A program made the position numbers and the translations under genes. From Treponema sp. UBA4267 (lineage in GTDB: Bacteria; Spirochaetota; Spirochaetia; Treponematales; Treponemataceae), in NCBI GenBank assembly GCA_002395155.1, contig DGWD01000034.1:1-64000 (forward strand): a DNA stretch of 64,000 nucleotides, given 5' to 3'. Positions 51,542 to 60,895 of this stretch are shown here, piece by piece. A model generated the notes under the pieces. That model had not been told where the DNA came from. It saw only the letters and a list, made by a program, of their open reading frames with translations, and searched no databases. Position 1 is the stretch's first letter; each line of letters opens with the position of its first letter.

Positions 51542-52834
51542 TTAAAATGGAAGAAATGTTGATTTATTTCCTGGCAGTGTTTTTATCCAGTTTGATGCTT
51601 TTTCGTAGGCAAGTCGGGAATCCAAAATCCATAAAATATTTTTACAGGAGGCATTTACTTGTGGAATTGCACCTTCTCCATCGGTAAAAATTATCATTCC
51701 ACTGTACTGAGTTCGGTTTTCTGCATAAAAATCAATCGGAGGCTGAAAGTTAGTTCCTCCCCTTCCCTTAATTTCTTCCAGATTTATTTTTTTTCGGAAG
51801 GTTATTGGTTTGGTATTTTTTAAGTTGACATCAAAGAAAATCAAATCAATTTTTTCTATAATCCCAAGAAAGAAAAAGTTTTTTATGGCATGGCTAAAAT
51901 GTTCAAAACTCTGGTCTGTAATGGAACCACTTACATCTATAGCAATTAAAATATTGGCTTTACGTTCATAACGCGATCCCATTGCCTTAAAACCATAACG
52001 ACGACTCGGTCTCATACGGGTTAATTTTCGGTTTGCAGAAACAATATTCTGGCGAAACTGAGTAAGAGCTCTCCTGTAATCAAAAGAAAAATCACAGGAA
52101 TCTTTTAGCTGCCTCTGGAGATTTCCGCCCAGAGCTCCCCAGCCCTGATCAATTTCTGCCTTCTGAATATTTTCTGTAATTTCCTGCTGGGCTTCCTGAT
52201 TTTCTTCCCAAAGATCGGCGGCATCGGACTGGAAGTTTCCATCTCCTTCTGCAGAACCTGCATTTTGTCCAGCAATAGAAGTTTCCTGAACAAGAAATAA
52301 AATCCAGCGGTAGGCTTCTTCAAAAGTTAAATCATCTACAAAAGTAAGAAGTCCAGTTTTTCTATCTATATTTAAGTTTCTTTGGAAAAATTTTTCTTCA
52401 TCTGTGCCTGCCCATTTTTCACCAAGAGGATTTATAAGATTATGAAAACGAGTCGCCTGATTTTTCAGATATTCGATTGAAGGAAGATTGATTTCGTTTA
52501 CAATTGGAGCTTTATCTTTTACAAGCAGCTGATAAACAATTGCATCACTGGCTAAAGTCATAATTCCAGGCTTTGCATTATAGGGCTTACGGCTATAAGG
52601 ATGATGAAGAAGAATTCTGTAAACTTCAAAGGTAAAATAGGCAGAAAGCTGGGAAAGGCTGGCATTTTTCAAAAGACTTGGAGAATATTCTATACGCCCT
52701 TGTCCAGATCTCATTGGTGAATTCATCAGAGGGTTTGCAATCAGGGAATGAGTGCTTGCGATTGAAAATAAAAGCGGCTGATTGTAAAACCAATCTGTAA
52801 CTATAGCCTTTAACTTTTTTTCCAACTCTTGCAT
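51542..52834 (-). CDS. VWA-domain protein of the DUF2201/MoxR-partner type
   Basis: 430 residues. The N-terminal half (about 1-240) is DUF2201-like, where some relatives have a metallopeptidase motif; here it reads EVYRILLHHPYSR, so a zinc site is doubtful. The C-terminal half is a VWA domain with the MIDAS motif DVSGS, the threonine in GRGGTNF and FTDGEG, as needed to bind a metal ion. It typically works with a MoxR-type ATPase; that gene is at 54836-55903, with a chemoreceptor gene between. GAGG before the ATG. Confidence 0.82.
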   Translation of the reverse strand: MQELEKKLKAIVTDWFYNQPLLFSIASTHSLIANPLMNSPMRSGQGRIEYSPSLLKNASLSQLSAYFTFEVYRILLHHPYSRKPYNAKPGIMTLASDAIVYQLLVKDKAPIVNEINLPSIEYLKNQATRFHNLINPLGEKWAGTDEEKFFQRNLNIDRKTGLLTFVDDLTFEEAYRWILFLVQETSIAGQNAGSAEGDGNFQSDAADLWEENQEAQQEITENIQKAEIDQGWGALGGNLQRQLKDSCDFSFDYRRALTQFRQNIVSANRKLTRMRPSRRYGFKAMGSRYERKANILIAIDVSGSITDQSFEHFSHAIKNFFFLGIIEKIDLIFFDVNLKNTKPITFRKKINLEEIKGRGGTNFQPPIDFYAENRTQYSGMIIFTDGEGAIPQVNASCKNILWILDSRLAYEKASNWIKTLPGNKSTFLPF

Positions 52835-52956
52835 AAAAATTGCCTCAAAAACTTACCCATAAATAATTTGTGAAACTTTTACTCATACTTTATAATTATA
52901 TATCAAATATTTAAAGATGTTCTTTATACATCAATTTTTAAAATTAGGAATTCAAA

Positions 52957-54825
52957 ATGACTTTATTTCAATTATTTATGTTTTTCTTTGCACTTTCGAC
53001 AATTGTTGGTGTACCCCTTCTTTCATCCTTTCAGATTGTACAGATTAAGGGTTCAACATATTCCGACTGGGCATCCTCTTTAATTGCAACACTAGGACCT
53101 GCGACAGGAATCTTTATCCTCATCAGTATTGCAACCTATTTTATGTTAAAACCTCTGATGCAGACCATTAAGGATGCAGCAAGCAGGGACTTAAGTGAAG
53201 ATGAGCAGCACAAGGCTAGAAATATTTTAAAAAAAGTAAACCTTATTTCTATTATTTCTATTATGGTTGGTTACCCTATTGGTAATGGAGCGACAATTGT
53301 AATAAAAACGCTGACAGGAAAAGTAAATTACAACCTTACGGATATTTTAATCATCCTTGTCTTGATTTTCTGTTATGCACTTATGGCGATTCAGTATTCA
53401 GTAGTTTGTTTTAACAGCATGGCCCGAAAGGAAATGGCAAAGCTTAAAATTCACTCGACTTACGGCTACAAAAAAACATCTTTTTCCCGCTCTTTAATTT
53501 TTACATTCCTGACAATTGCCATTACAATCAGCTGGCATATGTTCTGTTGTGCATATTCCGCAGTTAGGCATGAATGGACAATGGAAGTTTTTAAATCAAA
53601 GGCAATTATAGCATTCGTTATGGCCTTTACAATTACAACACCGCTCTTAATCATTATTCTGAACCAGCTCAAAAAACGATTCACCATCACAATCAGGCAG
53701 ATTGAGAACCTTCGTTCTGACGGAGACCTTATGACCCGACTGAATCTTGGTACTTTTGATGATTTTGGCGAAGTTATGACCGAAATGAACCTTTTAATGG
53801 ATTTTCTTAGAGATTCCCTTACGACCCTTAAAAATGAGGCTATTCACGTTGACTCAGATGCAAAGGAACTTTTACAGGTAACAGAAAATTCCACAGCCGG
53901 AATGACACAGATTGTTGCCAGCTTCAAGCAGATGAGTGGCGAAAATTCCCAGACTGAAAACCTTCTTGAGCAGGCAAAAACAAATATTGCCAGACTTAAT
54001 GAAGATGCCGGTAAGGTTAGTGCTTTTATGGAAACTCAGGCTGATCAGGAAGTCACAAATGCAAAATCTATAACTGATATGTTCAACAACTTCCACGTAA
54101 TTTCAAATATGACTAATAAGGCCCAAAATCTTTCAGCTGAGCTGTCAAAAGCTTCCAGTGCAGGTTCTGATGAAGTACAGCGAACCCAGTCTATTATGAC
54201 AGAAATTTCAGATAAGGCTCGTAAAATGATTGAAACAGTTACAATGATTGAAAAAGTTGCAACCCAAACCAACCTGCTTGCTATGAACGCTGCAATTGAA
54301 GCTTCCCACGCTGGTGAAGCCGGCAAAGGCTTTTCTGTAGTAGCTGGCGAAATTCGCAGTCTTTCTGTTTCTACACAGAACTCTGCAAAGCAAATCAGCG
54401 AGTTAATTAACGAAATGGCAAATGCAACTGAAACTGGTACCCAGCATATGAATGATACCCGTCAGGTATTTGATTCTATTTTAAGAGGAATCGAAGAGCA
54501 AACCAAACTTGTTGATGAAATTTCCGAAACAGTAAAACAGCAGTCTAATCAGGCAAGTTTAGTACTTGAAAAGACAAAGGAAGCCGTAGAAAAATCTTCA
54601 GATGCTAATAAACTTCTTAAAAACCAGGCAAACTACACCAAAGAAATAAAAACAGGAATTGATACAATCGTTGACCTTTCCTTGAAGGTTGCCCAGTCTA
54701 TGAAGGAATCTGAACAGGTTGTCAGAGACTTCTCTAATTCTTTCTCAACTGTAAAGGAAAAAGCAGAACTAAACAGAGCTTCCGTTTCCAACATTACAGA
54801 TGAATTAAATAAGTTCAATATGTAG
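52957..54825 (+). CDS. Methyl-accepting chemotaxis protein without periplasmic domain
   Basis: 622 residues. About six membrane helices fill the first ~245 residues with only short loops, followed by a HAMP-like link and a long signalling coiled coil. The hairpin tip TNLLAMNAAIEASHAGEAGK and GFSVVAGEIRSLS is almost canonical and binds CheA and CheW. No C-terminal CheR-binding pentapeptide. The sensing part is the membrane bundle, as in receptors for internal or membrane signals. AGGA before the ATG. It ends 10 bp from the convergent MoxR gene. Confidence 0.92.
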   Translation: MTLFQLFMFFFALSTIVGVPLLSSFQIVQIKGSTYSDWASSLIATLGPATGIFILISIATYFMLKPLMQTIKDAASRDLSEDEQHKARNILKKVNLISIISIMVGYPIGNGATIVIKTLTGKVNYNLTDILIILVLIFCYALMAIQYSVVCFNSMARKEMAKLKIHSTYGYKKTSFSRSLIFTFLTIAITISWHMFCCAYSAVRHEWTMEVFKSKAIIAFVMAFTITTPLLIIILNQLKKRFTITIRQIENLRSDGDLMTRLNLGTFDDFGEVMTEMNLLMDFLRDSLTTLKNEAIHVDSDAKELLQVTENSTAGMTQIVASFKQMSGENSQTENLLEQAKTNIARLNEDAGKVSAFMETQADQEVTNAKSITDMFNNFHVISNMTNKAQNLSAELSKASSAGSDEVQRTQSIMTEISDKARKMIETVTMIEKVATQTNLLAMNAAIEASHAGEAGKGFSVVAGEIRSLSVSTQNSAKQISELINEMANATETGTQHMNDTRQVFDSILRGIEEQTKLVDEISETVKQQSNQASLVLEKTKEAVEKSSDANKLLKNQANYTKEIKTGIDTIVDLSLKVAQSMKESEQVVRDFSNSFSTVKEKAELNRASVSNITDELNKFNM

Positions 54826-54835
54826 TTTATAAAAA

Positions 54836-55903
54836 TTACATATTTGCAACTAAATTAAAAAGCTTCTTATAAAGCCCTGGAGCCTTTGTTGAAATAAAAT
54901 AAAGACTTTCAGGGTATTTTTCTGCCTTAAGAAGACTTTCAAAGTGGGCTTGTAATTCTTTGTGTCCGCTATCTAACAAATAATCAAAATAAGCTTCCAG
55001 ATTTTTAGATAGTTTTTCTTCATCATCCTTATTATAGGACTTGCTTTCTAAAAATTTTAAAAGCCCCGTATTCAAGAGACTAAGTTTTGAAGAGTCCAGT
55101 TTTTCAAGAAGCGTAATATGCTTAGAAAAATCACTTGTAAGCAGATCCTTAGCAGAAGTCAAATCATTCTGACAAGCGTGGCGGAAAAATAAAGCGGCAA
55201 CCTTGCTTCCTATAATTCCACTAACCAGTGGTTTTTGTAAATCTGTAAGTTCTTCAAAGCCTTTGATAATTTGCGAAGTTCTTTCCCAGGAACGGCGGTC
55301 TGGTGAACGCTCCAGATTTTCGGCAAGCCCTTCATCATCACCAGTGTCAAGATACTCAGGATTATCTTTAATAAAGGAAATAATTCTTGGGTCGATTTCG
55401 GATTTATTTGCCCAATCTAACCAGTCATCTACGCTTGGCTGGAACTCATAGATATTAAATCGAGAAACAAGGGCTGGGTCTAAATCTGTAAGCTGATATT
55501 CGTTTCCCTTGTTTACGGCAGAAATAATTCGACTTCCCTGTGGAAGAGATTTTCCTGCCAGCTTGCGATTCAAAGTTAAATCCATAATTGTCTGGAGTAC
55601 TTCTGGTCGAGCTCGATTCAACTCATCTAAAAACAAAACAACAGGCTCATTATCTAAAGGAAACCAGTATGGCAGCATAAAATCGGTCTTGCCAGTTTTT
55701 TCATTTTTTTCAGGAAGGCCTATTAAATCGCCAGGGTCGCTCATTTGACCTAAAAACAGAGTAACAACTTTTTCCCCTTTATTAGAAAAATAGTCCTCCA
55801 GAATTCTTGATTTTCCAATTCCGTGTTTACCTACCAGCATGATATTCTGTGAAGCTGGAGTATGGTCCAAAATATAAGTGAGTTGTTTTGTATTTATAGT
55901 CAT
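54836..55903 (-). CDS. MoxR-type AAA+ ATPase
   Basis: 355 residues. Walker A GKHGIGKS (about 25-32), Walker B VVLFLDELNRA (about 88-98), sensor residues in ISAVNKG and the arginine in LVSRFN. A chaperone-like ATPase that pairs with the VWA protein. No ribosome-binding site; TAAACT ends 7 nt before the ATG. Confidence 0.88.
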   Translation of the reverse strand: MTINTKQLTYILDHTPASQNIMLVGKHGIGKSRILEDYFSNKGEKVVTLFLGQMSDPGDLIGLPEKNEKTGKTDFMLPYWFPLDNEPVVLFLDELNRARPEVLQTIMDLTLNRKLAGKSLPQGSRIISAVNKGNEYQLTDLDPALVSRFNIYEFQPSVDDWLDWANKSEIDPRIISFIKDNPEYLDTGDDEGLAENLERSPDRRSWERTSQIIKGFEELTDLQKPLVSGIIGSKVAALFFRHACQNDLTSAKDLLTSDFSKHITLLEKLDSSKLSLLNTGLLKFLESKSYNKDDEEKLSKNLEAYFDYLLDSGHKELQAHFESLLKAEKYPESLYFISTKAPGLYKKLFNLVANM

Positions 55904-55951
55904 AAAAATGAGTTTAGCAGAACTTGAACAAAGTTGGAAGTTATAGCTGTT

Positions 55952-57850
55952 TTATCCCATTTCCGGATGCTGACGGTGGAAGGCCTCTTTTACTTCGTAC
56001 ATCATTTCATCACACTTTTCTACAGCTTCTTCCAATGTCATAGTTGAATTTGGAGGCACTGAATAAGTTCCAACGCTGGCAGAAAGTAGATATGGAAGCT
56101 TCATGATTGAGGTTTTCTTTGTAATTCTATCTGTAATGATTTTACAATAATCTTCACCCTTGTAATTTTTTGAGTTTCCGACTACAAGGAATTCATCTCC
56201 ACCATAGCGGATTGGAAGCCAGTTTTTAGGAATTACTTCCATAACCGCAGCCGCAATTGTTTTTACAGCAAGGTCGCCGTGAAGGTGTCCAAAATTATCA
56301 TTAATAAACTTCATCTTATTTATATCAACGAAGAAAAGTACTGTAGTCAGGCCGTTTTTCTTATTTTGAGCAAAGAATGGTTTTGCAATTTTTTCAAGAC
56401 CTACTCGGTTTATAGTTCCAGACAAGGCATCGCGCGTAGAAAGACGTAGATACTGCTGGCTCATCTGCTTGAACATATTCTGCTTTCTAAAACGTTCTAC
56501 TGCTGAACCAAAAGCCATTGTCCATCTATAACCATAATGTTCTCTTAACATCAAAAGGTTATTCTTACAAACAAAATAACCGTGAACATAAGAGTGATTA
56601 TAAATAGGCATGAAGAGATAAAGATTATTAGATTCCGTCTTCATTTTAGAAGGCATTAAATCTCTGGTGTTTATAATTTCTCTTGGATATTTTTCATTAT
56701 TCTGGATTGAAGTTATAGCCTGCATTTGATTTCCATAATTCAAATTGGCAGGGAGAGTTTCGGCAGTGTTTATAAGAACCGAAGTCCAGTCTGATTTTAG
56801 GAAGATACAGAAATCAGAACCTTCAAAATGATGAGACTTTTGGAAGAAGATGTCCAAATTTGTCATGAGAGTAAACACATCTGTCGCCTCGGTAAAAATT
56901 TCATCCATAATTTCCAAATGTGAATTGAAAGTTTCGTTTTCGTTGGAATAGGACATTATATCAATAGGCAACCTTTTTTGTTTATCGCTATTTTCTTCTG
57001 TACAACCACAAGAAACTCTGTAAACTGGGCTGGATTTTATTTTTATAACTTCAAGATCAAAATAACCGGCCATTACCTTTCTTGCGGCTTCATAACCAAC
57101 TATATCTGCATTACTTTTTACTGTAGTTAATGATGGATTCATGCTGCTAGAAAAAACTAAATCATCATAACCAATTACTTTTAACTCCTGAGGAATTTGA
57201 ATGCCAAGTTCATCGGCTCTTTTAATTACAGCCATTGCCATAAGATCGCTTGCACAAACAATTGCCTGAGGTCTTTGTTCTGGATCTTTTAAGATTTCAT
57301 CAATACTTTCATAAGCACATTGATAATTTGTTCTTTCTACGGTGTAGGTTTTCTGTGGATTAAGGGTAATTCCATTATCCTGAAGAGCAGTTCTGTATGC
57401 CTTATAACGTTCACTAAAATCTATGGAATTTTCTTTACCTGTAAAATAGGCAAATTCTTTTACACCATGTTCTTTGATTAAATGACAGATTAATTCATAA
57501 AAACCAGAGTAATTGTCAATTTTTATACATGGAATATCTTTTAATTGGGCATTTATAGAAATGGCAGGAACTTTTGCCTGTAAAATTCTTTGTCTTTCTT
57601 TTTCAAGAATTCTTGGATTTTTGATTAAGTCTGCAAGAATAATTACGCCATCATAATCTTCGTAATTTACAAGGCGGTAGATTGAGTAACCATTGAAATT
57701 TGGATAGCCTGAAAATTCTGTAAAATCATAACATGAAAAAAGATAGATATCGGTATCGCTCTCTTTAAGAGCTTTTTTTACACCTTTTACAAAATCTTCA
57801 ATAAAATAGTTAGACCAACCATTTGTCAAAATTGCCAGTTTCTTTTTCAT
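55952..57850 (-). CDS. LacI/GalR-like ligand-binding sensor fused to a GGDEF diguanylate cyclase
   Basis: 632 residues. The first ~290 residues are a periplasmic-binding-protein fold of the LacI/GalR effector type (KLAILTNGWSNYFIEDFVKG, DGVIILADL, AIVCASDLMAMAV, VIGYDDLVFSS) but without a helix-turn-helix and without signal peptide. A middle helical/GAF-like part leads to a GGDEF domain (about 470-625) with an intact GGDEF motif near residue 548 (RYGGDEFLVV). It should make c-di-GMP in response to a cytoplasmic ligand, probably a sugar. The ATG at 57850 has GGAG five bases upstream; an in-frame GTG at 57856 overlaps that site. Confidence 0.88.
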   Translation of the reverse strand: MKKKLAILTNGWSNYFIEDFVKGVKKALKESDTDIYLFSCYDFTEFSGYPNFNGYSIYRLVNYEDYDGVIILADLIKNPRILEKERQRILQAKVPAISINAQLKDIPCIKIDNYSGFYELICHLIKEHGVKEFAYFTGKENSIDFSERYKAYRTALQDNGITLNPQKTYTVERTNYQCAYESIDEILKDPEQRPQAIVCASDLMAMAVIKRADELGIQIPQELKVIGYDDLVFSSSMNPSLTTVKSNADIVGYEAARKVMAGYFDLEVIKIKSSPVYRVSCGCTEENSDKQKRLPIDIMSYSNENETFNSHLEIMDEIFTEATDVFTLMTNLDIFFQKSHHFEGSDFCIFLKSDWTSVLINTAETLPANLNYGNQMQAITSIQNNEKYPREIINTRDLMPSKMKTESNNLYLFMPIYNHSYVHGYFVCKNNLLMLREHYGYRWTMAFGSAVERFRKQNMFKQMSQQYLRLSTRDALSGTINRVGLEKIAKPFFAQNKKNGLTTVLFFVDINKMKFINDNFGHLHGDLAVKTIAAAVMEVIPKNWLPIRYGGDEFLVVGNSKNYKGEDYCKIITDRITKKTSIMKLPYLLSASVGTYSVPPNSTMTLEEAVEKCDEMMYEVKEAFHRQHPEMG

Positions 57851-57947
57851 GTACACTCCAAGAAAATAACAATGTTATTATAACATGAATTGATAAGATT
57901 TTTTTAATAAATTATTAAATTTAAGTCTTACATTTAATATTTAAGGA

Positions 57948-58529
57948 TTATCTATTATATAAAATAAATGTATTTCTGGCATTTGGATTTAATTTTGGTA
58001 TTTTTTTAGTAAGATATTCATTTACCAGAGGATATTGTTCAGCTACAGAATTTACAGACCAGAAAGCGGATGATTTTATTGCAGAATGAACCATCACATC
58101 GTCAGGAAGGAAACTGTAAAGATATTTAAAGTCATCTCTGTATTCTTCATCATCCGCAAAAAAGGCAAAAAGCAGTTCATAATCAACAGGACATTGCAGG
58201 GAAGAATCAACATTTTCAATAGCAAGCTTTTCTAACAAGTCAGAAGCTTTTTTATCCCATATAAGAGAATCAAAATTCATATTTAATCCATCTAAAAATA
58301 AATCTTCTGACTCTATGTAATTAAAAATGTAATCAAGATAAAGAGAATCTTTTGTTTCAAAATACATATTCCAGATTTTATCCAGAGTTTTTCCACCATT
58401 TATTGAAAAATCCGGTTTGCTTAAATCAATTTCTTCTTCTGGCTGTACTTTTGTACTTTTACAGGAAAATACAGTCAGCAGAAACAGTCCAAACAAAAAA
58501 AGGAAAAATGTATTTTGAAACTTCTTCAT
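57948..58529 (-). CDS. Putative lipoprotein, unknown function
   Basis: 193 residues. Lipoprotein signal peptide with Cys at about residue 23 (LLTVFSCKS), then a mostly helical acidic domain. No known family. GGAG five bases before the ATG. It follows the aconitase-family gene by 25 bp on the same strand and may be cotranscribed. Confidence 0.78.
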   Translation of the reverse strand: MKKFQNTFFLFLFGLFLLTVFSCKSTKVQPEEEIDLSKPDFSINGGKTLDKIWNMYFETKDSLYLDYIFNYIESEDLFLDGLNMNFDSLIWDKKASDLLEKLAIENVDSSLQCPVDYELLFAFFADDEEYRDDFKYLYSFLPDDVMVHSAIKSSAFWSVNSVAEQYPLVNEYLTKKIPKLNPNARNTFILYNR

Positions 58530-58554
58530 TCTTTCTCCAGAAAAAACTTATACT

Positions 58555-60810
58555 TTATGAACGATAGAAATTAATCAGACAACCTGCAAGAATAATTTTG
58601 CGTTCGTCGTCTGTAAGATCTCCTACAGAAAGTTCAAATTCTTTTATACTTCCGTCTTTTTTGATTGCATAAGCTGTGATAGTTGGCAACTTTTCTGCAA
58701 TCATCTTCTTAACGCCTGGAAGGAATACGTAATCATCATTTGCAAAAGGAAGATTTTTATCTCCATCTTTATAAAGGAATGGTAGCATACCCCAGTTGAT
58801 AAGATTTGAACGATAGCGTTTTGTAGCATATTCATTTGCAATATTTGCAGAAGCTCCCAATACACGCTGACAAGAAGCAGCCTGTTCGCGGGCAGAACCG
58901 TCACCTGGTTTTACTGCAAAGATTGTAGAACCAATTCCTGTATTTGCAGTAGTAACTTCAGGGAACTTTGTCTTGATTGTTTTTACAGCCTTAGCAATTT
59001 CTTCTGACATATTTTCAAAAGCAACATTGTTCTGGCGTTTTTCTTCTTCTGCACGAACTTCTTTTGCACGTCCAACATAAGCTGGATCCTTGCGGCTCAA
59101 AGTAAATTCTGCAAGTCCAAGAGGATTTGAACGGAATGATGAAGTTTCTCCAGAAGGAATAAGTTCATCAGTTGTAGTTACAGGATCGTGAATTTCTGAA
59201 ACAACTTTAAGAATAAGATTATCTGTAAGAGCAGTCATTTTTGGCCAGTCTTTAATATTTGGACCAAACTGAATTTCAACTTCAGGATGAGCCACTCCCT
59301 TAGAATCGTATACACGTTTTTCGTAAATTGTCTTATCAAAGAAGTATTTCTTTCCGCTGAATTCTGTATCAACTTCTGTAGCGGCTGTAAGGAAACCTTT
59401 ATTTGCGGCAGTTGCGGCAATTGAACGGGCATCCATAAGAGCAACTGAAGCAAGCTGACCATTCTGGATTTTTGAACCTTCACGGTTAGGGAAGTTTCTT
59501 GTTGAATGGCGGATAGAAAGTGCACCATTTGCAGGAGTATCACCAGCACCAAAACATGGACCACAGAAAGCAGTTTTTACAATTGCACCGGCATCAACAA
59601 GTGCGGAGAAAGCACCGTTTTCCATAAGAGCCTTGTAAACTGGCATAGAAGCAGGATATACATCAAGAAGGAATTTTCCGTTTCCAGAATCTTTTCCTTT
59701 CAAAATATCTGCAGCGGCACAAATGTTTTCATAACCACCACCAGCACAGCCTGCAATTACACCCTGATCTACATAAAGTTTTCCGTCGATAACCTTATTT
59801 TTAAGAGTGAAATTTACTTTATCACCAAATGAAACTTTTGCACGTTTTTCAGTTTCTTCGAGCAAGTCCATAAGGTTTGCATTTACTTCATCAATTGTAT
59901 ATGCACATGAAGGATGGAATGGAAGAGCAATCATAGGACGGATTTCATCAAGATTGATTTCGATAGCTCCATCATAATATGCTCCATCTTCTGGATTCAT
60001 TTCTTTATAAGCCTGAGGACGATAATGAGTTGCGTACCATTCTTCAATCTTAGAGTCTGTTTTCCAGATAGATGAAAGACAAGTTGTTTCTGTAGTCATT
60101 ACATCAACACCAATACGGAAATCTGCAGAAAGATTGTCTACACCAGGCCCAATAAATTCCATTACCTTGTTTTTCACATAGCCGTTATTGAATACAGCCT
60201 TGATAATTGCAAGAGCCACGTCCTGTGGTCCAACACCAGGATTTACTTTTCCTGTAAGATAAATTGCAACTACTCCAGGGTAAGCAACATCGTATGTTTT
60301 GTTTAAAAGCTGTTTTGCAAGTTCTCCACCGCCTTCACCAATGGCCATTGTTCCTAATGCACCATAACGGGTATGACTGTCTGAACCCAGAATCATTGCA
60401 CCACATTCAGCAAGCATTTCGCGGGCAAACTGGTGAATTACTGCCTGATGAGGAGGAACATAAATTCCACCGTATTTCTGGGCACAGGTAAGACCGAACA
60501 TATGATCATCATCATTAATTGTTCCACCAACAGCACAAAGAGAGTTGTGACAGTTTGTCAAAACATAAGGAAGAGGGAATTTTTCAAGTCCAGAAGCACG
60601 TGCTGTCTGAATAATTCCTACATAAGTAATATCGTGTGAAGTGATTTTGTCAAATTTGATTTTAAGATTTTTTTCGTCACCAGCAACATTATGTTTCTGT
60701 AAGATTGAATATGCCAGTGTTTTTTTTGCACCATCTGCAGGATTATTGCCAGCGGCAGATTCTACAAGTTTTCCGTTTACAAGGTATGCACCCTTTTCCC
60801 AAAGTTTCAT
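58555..60810 (-). CDS. Aconitase-family hydratase (YbhJ-like)
   Basis: 751 residues, the size of the bacterial YbhJ-type hydratase group of the aconitase superfamily rather than of AcnA. The three cluster cysteines are in AGCAGGGYENI and CGPCFGAGDT; GSDSHTRYGALGTMAIGEGG and the C-terminal swivel domain (about 580-745) are conserved. Substrate unknown; a citrate/isocitrate role is not assured, and no other TCA-cycle gene lies nearby. TTTGGAG before the ATG. Confidence 0.82.
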   Translation of the reverse strand: MKLWEKGAYLVNGKLVESAAGNNPADGAKKTLAYSILQKHNVAGDEKNLKIKFDKITSHDITYVGIIQTARASGLEKFPLPYVLTNCHNSLCAVGGTINDDDHMFGLTCAQKYGGIYVPPHQAVIHQFAREMLAECGAMILGSDSHTRYGALGTMAIGEGGGELAKQLLNKTYDVAYPGVVAIYLTGKVNPGVGPQDVALAIIKAVFNNGYVKNKVMEFIGPGVDNLSADFRIGVDVMTTETTCLSSIWKTDSKIEEWYATHYRPQAYKEMNPEDGAYYDGAIEINLDEIRPMIALPFHPSCAYTIDEVNANLMDLLEETEKRAKVSFGDKVNFTLKNKVIDGKLYVDQGVIAGCAGGGYENICAAADILKGKDSGNGKFLLDVYPASMPVYKALMENGAFSALVDAGAIVKTAFCGPCFGAGDTPANGALSIRHSTRNFPNREGSKIQNGQLASVALMDARSIAATAANKGFLTAATEVDTEFSGKKYFFDKTIYEKRVYDSKGVAHPEVEIQFGPNIKDWPKMTALTDNLILKVVSEIHDPVTTTDELIPSGETSSFRSNPLGLAEFTLSRKDPAYVGRAKEVRAEEEKRQNNVAFENMSEEIAKAVKTIKTKFPEVTTANTGIGSTIFAVKPGDGSAREQAASCQRVLGASANIANEYATKRYRSNLINWGMLPFLYKDGDKNLPFANDDYVFLPGVKKMIAEKLPTITAYAIKKDGSIKEFELSVGDLTDDERKIILAGCLINFYRS

Positions 60811-60895
60811 AACAGCTCCAAAAATAATAATATCATTTGTAATTATACTTCAAATGTATCATATTTTTAAAGTTAGGGGTAGAGATTTAGAATGA

